The notes beneath the pieces were generated by a model. It did not search any database. It saw only the letters and a program-made list of their open reading frames with translations, and was not told where the DNA came from. The translations under genes were made by a program, and so were the position numbers. Below are positions 1-4,521 of a stretch of 5,895 bases of DNA, one piece after another. Every line of letters starts with the position of its first letter. The stretch's first letter is position 1. Source of the stretch: Sphingobacteriaceae bacterium (lineage in GTDB: Bacteria > Bacteroidota > Bacteroidia > Sphingobacteriales > Sphingobacteriaceae); contig CANGZX010000054.1 in the NCBI GenBank assembly GCA_947458775.1, forward strand, positions 1-5,895, written 5' to 3'.

Positions 1-279
1 TGGGGCCGTACACCCGAATTGCTTTCGCAATTTGCAGACTACCGCATAGCCGATTTTAAGCGTTTGCAACAAAGCATTGCTAAAAACGTAGTGAAGTATC
101 TCAAACCGGGCAAACCCTTAATTTACATCACCTGTTCGGTGTTTAAGGAAGAGAATGAAGTCCAAGTGGATTATTTGGTGAAAGAGTTTGGCCTAAAACT
201 AGAAAAGCAGGAACTGCTTGCCGGCTATGGTCATAAAGCGGATACGCTATTTGTGGCTAGGTTGGTGCAGGAGTTTTAG
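1..279 (+). CDS. RsmB/NOP-family RNA (cytosine-5) methyltransferase, C-terminal fragment
   Basis: This is the last 92 codons of a gene that begins before the window; frame 1 is open from the first base to the TAG at 277-279. The fragment opens with WGRTPE, which in this family lies just after the motif IV region of the SAM-dependent methyltransferase fold. Motif VI follows as YITCSVFKEENE; its Cys (residue 45 of the fragment) matches the catalytic nucleophile of RNA m5C methyltransferases, which forms the covalent link to cytosine C6. The chain ends on a short strand, LFVARLV, as expected for the last strand of the fold. Enzymes of this family are cytoplasmic and methylate rRNA or tRNA using S-adenosylmethionine. 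The exact target (for example 16S C967 as in E. coli RsmB) cannot be settled because the N-terminal recognition region is missing. The TTG at 19 is internal, not a start. The gene converges on the barrel-protein gene. Confidence 0.85.
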   Translation, partial: WGRTPELLSQFADYRIADFKRLQQSIAKNVVKYLKPGKPLIYITCSVFKEENEVQVDYLVKEFGLKLEKQELLAGYGHKADTLFVARLVQEF

Positions 280-304
280 GTTAGTTGCTGCTTTTTTTTG
301 TTAT

Positions 305-447
305 CCACCCTTTTTGCTTGATCAAAAAGGGTGAAAAAACCGACCGAAGGGAGCTCATGCGCTAAAGCGCATAAAGCAAGGTAGAACGATGCTTCTGCCC
401 ACAAGCCTTTACCTTGGTCCGCCGTTCTGTCGGGACGTGGCTTTTTT
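305..447. repeat. Structured non-coding element, probable dispersed intergenic repeat
   Basis: The element is richer in G+C than the bases on either side and is densely self-complementary. It has an 11-bp perfect stem at its left end (306-316 with 323-333). A second palindrome at 357-363 / 366-372 (ATGCGCT, AA, AGCGCAT) is also perfect. CAAGGTA at 377-383 complements TACCTTG at 410-416, and AGAACG at 383-388 complements CGTTCT at 423-428. The last two pairings interleave, so they are either alternative folds or a pseudoknot. It ends in GGCTTTTTTGC at 439-449. From memory, segments starting with a TTTTTGCTTGATCAAAAA-like palindrome are common between genes in Bacteroidota; that part is recollection, and copy number cannot be shown from one copy. 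No ORF of note lies inside it. Confidence 0.4.
306..333. repeat. 11-bp perfect inverted repeat (hairpin)
   Basis: CACCCTTTTTG at 306-316 pairs perfectly with CAAAAAGGGTG at 323-333 around the 6-base loop CTTGAT. On the plus strand the stem is followed by AAAAAAC, and on the minus strand by GATAACAAAA, so neither strand has the T-tract of an intrinsic terminator directly after it. It is better read as the left edge of the repeat-like element than as a transcription stop. Confidence 0.7.
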
Positions 448-552
448 GCTAGTTATTTAACGGTTTGGCTATGCGCAGTGACCCTAATGGAATTGTGTAT
501 TGGATTTATTGTAAAACGTTCAAATAAAATGATTACTAATAAAATTAAACCA

Positions 553-1347
553 CTAAAATTCAGCACTTATGCCTTTTTTATTGTTCTTGTTAAAGGAGTA
601 GTTTAAACTAACAAAGATAAAATGAAGTTGAATAAAATTATATCCATTCGTTCCGTTTGCTCCACCTTCAAGCAGTCTGTAGCCAATGTTTCCTTGTAAA
701 TTTTTAGTGAAACTGTATCTTCCAGCTAGTGAAAAGTCGATTGCTCTTCCTTTACTTGCAGCTATACCTTCTCCAAAAAAATCAACACCCATGTTTTGAG
801 ATATATCCCAATTGGCTATTAGGTTGATAAGTGGAGCGAAACCAACACTAAAATTTTCACTTAAAAGTTCGCTATTCTTCAACGATACTCCTGCATCTCT
901 AATTTTTGCAGACAAACCAATACCAAATTTAAAATTGTCTTTACTAATGATTCTATGATTATAGGTAAAGCGATAAGAATTAAACTTGTAAACAGCTTCT
1001 ATTGGTAAGTTGGCTTTAAAGTTTTTTCCGTCAAATAGTATATCCCTGTCTATTGTTCCAGTTTCTACAATTTTTAAGGGAGCATAAAGAAATGAAAAGT
1101 GATTTTTTCCATTTGATAAATAACCAGCACGCAACCGCAAAAATGGACTTAATGGAGTCTTAAAATCATTTTTCAGAGAAAATAACGTTCCATTATTACC
1201 GTTGCGAATATCATTAATATCTGTAAAGAACGCTCCCGATTCAAGATTAACGAAAGTCTGAGCATTCGTAGACAAACTGGAATTCAAACAAATAAAAAGA
1301 ATCCAATATCTTGACTGGAAAACAAGCTTAGAAATCAAGTGATGCAT
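553..1347 (-). CDS. Secreted, probable outer membrane beta-barrel protein of unknown function
   Basis: The gene encodes 264 residues. Residues 1-30 form a signal peptide: a basic start (K7, R13), a hydrophobic core around YWILFICL, and a likely signal peptidase I site near NAQ (28-30), the usual form in Bacteroidota. The mature part of about 234 residues has no lipobox and no further hydrophobic helix. It is a series of short alternating polar/apolar stretches rich in Phe, Tyr and Gly, such as FLRLRAGYL (69-77), FGIGLSAKIR (141-150), IDFSLAGRYSF (203-213) and IFVSLNYSF (244-252), separated by polar turns. That pattern suggests an outer membrane barrel of roughly 8-10 strands. I recognise no specific family, so function is open. 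The only start in frame ahead of the signal peptide is this ATG, with no Shine-Dalgarno sequence. Sampled stretches are about 23-33% G+C against about 45-48% in the permease and pyrophosphatase genes, which could reflect later acquisition. It stands alone between two repeat-bearing intergenic regions. Confidence 0.75.
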   Translation of the reverse strand: MHHLISKLVFQSRYWILFICLNSSLSTNAQTFVNLESGAFFTDINDIRNGNNGTLFSLKNDFKTPLSPFLRLRAGYLSNGKNHFSFLYAPLKIVETGTIDRDILFDGKNFKANLPIEAVYKFNSYRFTYNHRIISKDNFKFGIGLSAKIRDAGVSLKNSELLSENFSVGFAPLINLIANWDISQNMGVDFFGEGIAASKGRAIDFSLAGRYSFTKNLQGNIGYRLLEGGANGTNGYNFIQLHFIFVSLNYSFNKNNKKGISAEF

Positions 1348-1505
1348 ATTGAGTTCATATTTTTTTAAAGCGTGTTGTTTAATGTTTTCTACTGTATAAC
1401 CTCAACATACCCCATTGAGTATATCTTTCTAAATTTAGCTGAATTACCTCAATAAATCAACCACCAAACAGAAAGGCGGAGACTCAAACTGTCAAAGTCA
1501 CAAAA
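1348..1505. other. Upstream region of the barrel gene
   Basis: AT-rich leader and probable promoter region for the minus-strand barrel gene. No TAnnTTTG box was found on the minus strand here. The only structure seen is an imperfect inverted repeat at 1395-1423: TATAAC-CTCAA facing TTGAG-TATA, centred about 60 bp upstream of the start codon. A very degenerate 21-bp repeat unit may occupy 1485-1505. Confidence 0.4.
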
Positions 1506-1588
1506 CGCCCGCCCCCAAGAATAAAACATCCGCCCCCAAAATCAAAACCCCTATCCCCAAAAAAAAACACACCTTCCCAAGATTAAAA
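1506..1588 (-). repeat. Left 21-bp tandem repeat array (reads on minus strand)
   Basis: Four consecutive units read on the minus strand: 1588-1568, 1567-1548 (one base short), 1547-1527 and 1526-1506. Each has the form TTTTnTTnTTGGG followed by eight G-rich bases, for example TTTTATTCTTGGG then GGCGGGCG. On the plus strand this shows as runs of C4-5 followed by A, spaced 21, 21 and 20 bases apart. A much weaker fifth unit may precede it at 1485-1505. It is the same family as the right array but in opposite orientation. Confidence 0.8.
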
Positions 1589-1610
1589 AGCCGAGGTCGG
1601 GTTTTTTAAT
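1582..1610 (-). terminator. Hairpin terminator at the apex of the opposed repeat arrays
   Basis: CCGA at 1591-1594 pairs with TCGG at 1597-1600, and ATTAAAAA at 1582-1589 pairs with TTTTTAAT at 1603-1610, with a small asymmetry at G1590 and G1601/T1602. A GC core followed by a T-run is present on both strands (TTTTT on minus, TTTTTT on plus), so it could stop transcription both ways. It is the first strong terminator-like hairpin after the Gre-like gene, about 230 bases past its stop codon. Its AT arms also serve as the start of the innermost 21-bp repeat unit on each side. Confidence 0.65.
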
Positions 1611-1842
1611 GGTATACTTTCTTTTCTAATTCGGGAATAGAGTTTTCTTTTTGGGGATTGAATATTTATCTATCGGTAATGAAGTTTTCTTTATTGGTAT
1701 TGGATATTCTTAAATGCGGAATGGAATTTTCTTTATTGGTATTGGATATTCTTAAATGGGGGATGGAGTTTCCTTTATTAGGGTTGGATATTTCTTGGAT
1801 GGTGCTGAAGTTTCATCCTATGGTGTGGGGGTTTTCTTTCTA
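1602..1842 (+). repeat. Right 21-bp tandem repeat array with 42-bp higher-order period (reads on plus strand)
   Basis: Ten units in exact 21-base register start at 1622, 1643, 1664, 1685, 1706, 1727, 1748, 1769, 1790 and 1811, with a degenerate 20-base unit at 1602 and a partial one at 1832. The consensus is TTTTCTTTATTGG followed by NNATGGAN. Alternate units are more alike, giving a 42-base period: 1678-1719 and 1720-1761 differ at only 3 of 42 positions, and similarity falls off to both sides. The array runs into the stop codon of the Gre-like gene (TAG on minus at 1842-1840). The unit is seven codons long with few stops, so the plus strand stays open for about 60 codons (14-residue repeat, MEFSLLVLDILKWG type). 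This looks like a by-product of the repeat rather than a gene. Confidence 0.85.
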
Positions 1843-2298
1843 GTGTAGCTCTAAAATCTTCAGCACTTTCCCTTGAAAAGAAACAGTATCCCCAACCTTC
1901 GCATTCTTTAAAACTTGCCCAATAGGAGAAGCCAACGATATGGCGTAATAAGTTTGTTCAGCTAGCACCAATTTCCCAAAACCAATAGAAATAAAATACG
2001 TACCCTCATTCGTATAAATAAGGCTCCCGAGGCCTACCACACTATGCGCCACTAGCAAATCAAGCTGTAATAAATCCTGTTTGGCTAGTCGTGTTTTTTC
2101 AAGCTGCCGCCCATTGTTTTCCAATTCAATTTGCATCATGGCTCGGCCGGTTTCGTATTTATCGCCAGCACTACTTTTACTTTCGTTATCTCTCGATTCT
2201 TTAGCAGAAGCAATGGCTTGTTCCGTTTCAGCTATATTTTGCTCTAGATGCTGAATCAATTGTGCAACAAGTGCTGCTTTGATTGCTAGTGGGTCCAT
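1840..2298 (-). CDS. Gre-like (GreA/GreB family) RNA polymerase secondary-channel factor
   Basis: The gene encodes 152 residues with the two-part layout of Gre factors. Residues 1-78 are a predicted antiparallel helical hairpin rich in Gln, Glu, Lys and Leu. Residues 80-152 are a C-terminal FKBP-like domain containing SLASPIGQVL (121-130) and KVGDTVSF (134-141), which match the SPIGxALxGxxVGDxV signature of GreA. At the hairpin tip GDKYE (45-49) lines up with GDLKE of E. coli GreA, so D46 and E49 sit where GreA has the acidic pair (D41, E44) that promotes transcript cleavage in backtracked polymerase. Close relatives are, as I recall, often labelled 3-oxoacyl-ACP synthase in databases; nothing here supports that. 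It is cytoplasmic. The ATG directly follows the stop codon of the marC-like gene (TAAATG), so the two are probably translationally coupled. The 3' end abuts the 21-bp repeat array. It could act as an anti-backtracking factor or a competitor of Gre; the sequence does not decide. Confidence 0.75.
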   Translation of the reverse strand: MDPLAIKAALVAQLIQHLEQNIAETEQAIASAKESRDNESKSSAGDKYETGRAMMQIELENNGRQLEKTRLAKQDLLQLDLLVAHSVVGLGSLIYTNEGTYFISIGFGKLVLAEQTYYAISLASPIGQVLKNAKVGDTVSFQGKVLKILELH

Positions 2299-2871
2299 TT
2301 ATAAACCTGTATTGCTTCTAAACAGTTTAATGGCAATGGCCAATAGAATAATACCAAAGGCTTTACGCAATACATTGAGGCCGGCTTTGCCAAATAGTTT
2401 TTCGAGGCGGAGGGTATTTTTAAGTACAATGTAAACAAAAATCATGTTGACAATGATACCCACAATGATGTTTTGGGTGGCGTATTCTGATTTTAACGAA
2501 AGGAGCGTAGTCATGGTTCCGGCTCCGGCAATTAAGGGAAAGGCTAGGGGCACAATACTTACGCTTTCGGGTACTTCTTCTTTAAAAAAACTAATGCCCA
2601 ATACCATTTCCATGGCAATGATAAAAATAACCAAGGATCCGGCAATGGCGAAGGATTTTACATCTAAACCAATAACGTTTAATAAAGCTTCGCCCAAAAA
2701 CAAAAAGGTAATCATGAGGCTAAGCGAAACCAAACTGGCTTTTTCCGATTGGATGTGGCCTGCTTTTTGGCGGAGTTGGATAACTATAGGAATGGCTCCT
2801 AAAATATCGATGATGGCAAACAAAATCATACTTACCGATAGTATTTCTTTGCTGTTGAAGTAGGTGTTCAT
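2299..2871 (-). CDS. MarC-family (UPF0056) integral membrane protein
   Basis: The protein has 190 residues, the usual family length, with about six predicted membrane helices (roughly 10-30, 46-66, 72-92, 104-124, 133-152 and 165-185). Family blocks in order are DILGAIP (22-28; usually DPxGNxP), FAIAGSLVIFIIAMEMVLG (74-92), PLAFPLIAGAGTMTTLL (107-123) and FGKAGLNVLRKAFGIILLAIA (starting at about 160). The name comes from the E. coli mar locus, but a role in drug resistance was not upheld for MarC and the substrate is unknown. I place the start at the ATG at 2871. The frame is open further to a TTG at 2913, but those codons would overlap the upstream terminator and a promoter box at 2889-2896 and would add a polar leader not seen in the family. 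The stop codon abuts the ATG of the Gre-like gene, so they form one operon. Confidence 0.88.
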   Translation of the reverse strand: MNTYFNSKEILSVSMILFAIIDILGAIPIVIQLRQKAGHIQSEKASLVSLSLMITFLFLGEALLNVIGLDVKSFAIAGSLVIFIIAMEMVLGISFFKEEVPESVSIVPLAFPLIAGAGTMTTLLSLKSEYATQNIIVGIIVNMIFVYIVLKNTLRLEKLFGKAGLNVLRKAFGIILLAIAIKLFRSNTGL

Positions 2872-2888
2872 GTGGTGTGGTGTTTGTA

Positions 2889-2896
2889 CAAATATA
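2889..2896 (-). promoter_or_regulatory. -7 box of Bacteroidota promoter for the marC-like/Gre-like operon
   Basis: On the minus strand this reads TATATTTG, a perfect match to the Bacteroidota -7 consensus TAnnTTTG, 17 bases before the ATG at 2871; transcription would start about 10 bases before the ATG. A -33 TTTG at the usual 19-21 base spacing is not present: the nearest copies (2914-2911 and 2910-2907) lie 14 and 10 bases upstream of the box. The expected -33 position falls inside the terminator of the preceding gene. Confidence 0.5.
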
Positions 2897-2911
2897 CGGT
2901 TCCTGCCAAAC

Positions 2912-2943
2912 AAAAAAGGCCCCGATGTAATCGGGGCCTTTTT
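2912..2943 (-). terminator. Intrinsic terminator of the amino acid permease gene
   Basis: GGCCCCGA at 2918-2925 pairs perfectly with TCGGGGCC at 2931-2938 around a five-base loop, extended by A5/T5 to a 13-bp stem. On the minus strand the stem ends in TTTTTT, 18 bases after the permease stop codon. The mirrored A and T runs would also let it act on the plus strand. Confidence 0.9.
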
Positions 2944-2960
2944 AAACGAATGATTTTAAA

Positions 2961-4421
2961 TTATTTTTTACCGGCAGCTTCTTTGCGCACCAAACTGTGG
3001 TGACGGCTATATAAGAAGTATACTAAAATACCAAGTAGCATCCATAAGGCAGCTACTTTTAAGGTAGTAGGGTCTAGGGCAACAATCATACCGCCACAAA
3101 CTAAAATACCCAAGATAGGTACTAATGGTACCAATGGTGTTTTAAACGGACGGTCGATGTTTGGACTTTTAACACGTAAAATCCAGATACCTGCACTTAC
3201 CAATACGAAGGCCAATAGGGTACCAAATGAGGTTAAATCGCCAGCTACACTTCCCGGTACAAATCCGGCAAATAAACCTACCAATATAAATAGGATAATG
3301 TTTGATTTGTATGGCGTGCTAAATTTAGGGTGTAATTCTGAAAATACTTTTGGTAATAAGCCGTCTTTACTCATGGTATAAAATACACGAGATTGACCCA
3401 TGAGCATCACCAAGATTACAGAAGAGAAACCAGCTAAGATGGCTACGGTTACGCCAGTGGCTAACCAGCTATACCCAGTCATGTAGGTAGAAATGGCATA
3501 AGCTACGGAAGCTTCTTTTCCTTTAGCAGGATCAGCAAATTCGCTCCAGTTGGTTACACCAGTTAATACATACGAGAATAGGATGTATAAAATGGTACAA
3601 ATTACCAAGGATCCTAAAATACCAATGGGCATATCTTTTTTCGGATTTTTAGCTTCTTGTGCTGCGGTTGATACGGCATCGAAACCAATAAAGGCAAAAA
3701 ACACAATGGCTGCACCCCCCAATACACCGCCCCAACCCCATTTAAAGAATCCTTCGTGACCAGGTGTTCCTTCTGGAATTAAATATGGTGTGTGGTTTTC
3801 TGGTTTAATAAACTGCCAGCCTACTACAATGAAAATTAATACAATGGCTACTTTTACAAATACAATAATGCCGTTTAAACTAGCAGATTCTTTAGTTCCT
3901 TTAATCAACACCAGGGTGATTAATAAAAGGATAACTAGGGCAGGTAAGTTTACTACACCCGATACTCCGTTTAAGGATTCGAATGGAGAGTGCGTCCATT
4001 CGTAGGGTATAACCCCGCCTAAGAGTTTATTGAGGTATTCGCTCCATGCAATGGAAACGGTTGCTGCGCCTAAGGCATATTCCATAATTAGGGCCCAGCC
4101 GATAATCCAGGCTACAACTTCGCCCATAGTGGTATACGCATAAGTGTATGCACTTCCCGCAATGGGAATCATGGCTGCAAATTCTGCGTAACAAAGGCCT
4201 GCAAAAGCACAACCAATAGCAGCTACCACGAATGAAAGAGTTACGCCAGCTCCTGCTGCTTCGCCTGCTGCTGCAGCGGTTCTAACAAATAATCCGGCAC
4301 CAATAATGGCACCAATACCCAATGCAATTAGGTTCCAACTGCCTAGGGTACGTTTTAGAGAGCCTTCACCGGTATTGTTGGCTTCGGCTAATAAAGTGGT
4401 TAATGATTTTGTAAATTTCAT
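2961..4421 (-). CDS. APC-superfamily amino acid permease (cationic amino acid transporter/YfnA type)
   Basis: The protein has 486 residues and about 12-13 membrane helices and would sit in the inner membrane. The broken first helix carries GIGAIIGAG (35-43), the backbone site that binds the amino acid carboxylate in APC transporters. Helix 3 has YAEFAAMIPIAGSAYTY (78-94), a hallmark of the CAT/YfnA branch. Helix 6 has FFAFIGFDAVSTAAQEAKNP (241-260), with its unwound stretch and the conserved loop after it. GQSRVFYTMSKDGLLP (342-357) is the usual cytoplasmic loop after helix 8. The C-terminal part, RPFKTPLVPLVPILG (424-438) through YFLYSRHHS (468-476), is also typical of the CAT branch. Likely function is proton-coupled amino acid uptake; specificity is not readable. 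The start at the ATG at 4421 fits the family and an upstream TAnnTTTG box. It forms its own unit between two strong terminators. Confidence 0.9.
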   Translation of the reverse strand: MKFTKSLTTLLAEANNTGEGSLKRTLGSWNLIALGIGAIIGAGLFVRTAAAAGEAAGAGVTLSFVVAAIGCAFAGLCYAEFAAMIPIAGSAYTYAYTTMGEVVAWIIGWALIMEYALGAATVSIAWSEYLNKLLGGVIPYEWTHSPFESLNGVSGVVNLPALVILLLITLVLIKGTKESASLNGIIVFVKVAIVLIFIVVGWQFIKPENHTPYLIPEGTPGHEGFFKWGWGGVLGGAAIVFFAFIGFDAVSTAAQEAKNPKKDMPIGILGSLVICTILYILFSYVLTGVTNWSEFADPAKGKEASVAYAISTYMTGYSWLATGVTVAILAGFSSVILVMLMGQSRVFYTMSKDGLLPKVFSELHPKFSTPYKSNIILFILVGLFAGFVPGSVAGDLTSFGTLLAFVLVSAGIWILRVKSPNIDRPFKTPLVPLVPILGILVCGGMIVALDPTTLKVAALWMLLGILVYFLYSRHHSLVRKEAAGKK

Positions 4422-4445
4422 GTTTGTTTTGATTTATACGTATTC

Positions 4446-4453
4446 CAAACCTA
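4446..4453 (-). promoter_or_regulatory. -7 box of Bacteroidota promoter for the amino acid permease gene
   Basis: On the minus strand this reads TAGGTTTG, a perfect TAnnTTTG, ending 24 bases before the ATG at 4421. The region about 20 bases further upstream is T-rich (TTTTCTG) but has no exact TTTG at the ideal spacing. Position and match support a promoter; the -33 element is weak. Confidence 0.5.
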
Positions 4454-4466
4454 ATTAATTTATTTG

Positions 4467-4507
4467 AAAAACAGAAAAGGGATTTCTGTAAAGAAATCCC
4501 TTTTCTG
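4467..4507 (-). terminator. Intrinsic terminator of the pyrophosphatase gene
   Basis: A perfect 16-bp stem is formed by 4472-4487 and 4492-4507 around the loop GTAA, with GGGATTTCT facing AGAAATCCC at the top. On the minus strand the stem is followed by a TTTTT run (4471-4467). It begins about 15 bases after the hppA stop codon and lies just upstream of the permease promoter box. Confidence 0.88.
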
Positions 4508-4521
4508 AAGATTAGTAAGAT

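Larger units (their letters stand above)
280..552. other. Intergenic region between convergent genes
   Basis: No credible gene on either strand. It contains a T-run at 292-299 after the methyltransferase stop. GCAG (267-270) and CTGC (288-291) could pair just before that run, but the stem is only 4 bp with a long loop, so it is not called a terminator. The structured repeat-like element at about 305-447 follows, then about 100 AT-rich bases with no recognisable signal. No clear hairpin with a T-tract was found to end the minus-strand barrel gene. Confidence 0.6.

Noticed and set aside
306..333. Intrinsic terminator for the methyltransferase gene or the barrel gene
   Set aside because: The stem is perfect, but no T-tract follows it on either strand.
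1506..1842. CRISPR array
   Set aside because: Units are directly adjacent at 21 bases with no unique spacers, the repeats are degenerate, and no cas gene is nearby.
1658..1843. Small plus-strand gene in the repeat array
   Set aside because: The open frame follows from a 21-base repeat with no in-frame stops. There is no promoter box or ribosome site, and the frame is antisense to the 3' end region of the Gre-like operon.
305..1843. Insertion sequence or transposon around the barrel gene
   Set aside because: No transposase or integrase, no matching terminal inverted repeats at the two edges and no target-site duplication could be seen; the two flanking repeat regions are of different families.
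1840..2298. 3-oxoacyl-ACP synthase
   Set aside because: No thiolase-fold motif or catalytic Cys; the protein is far too short and its blocks match Gre factors.
2872..2913. Longer marC-like protein starting at the TTG at 2913
   Set aside because: The extra 14 residues would be encoded across the promoter box and reach into the terminator stem of the preceding gene; the ATG at 2871 gives the normal family length and N-terminus.
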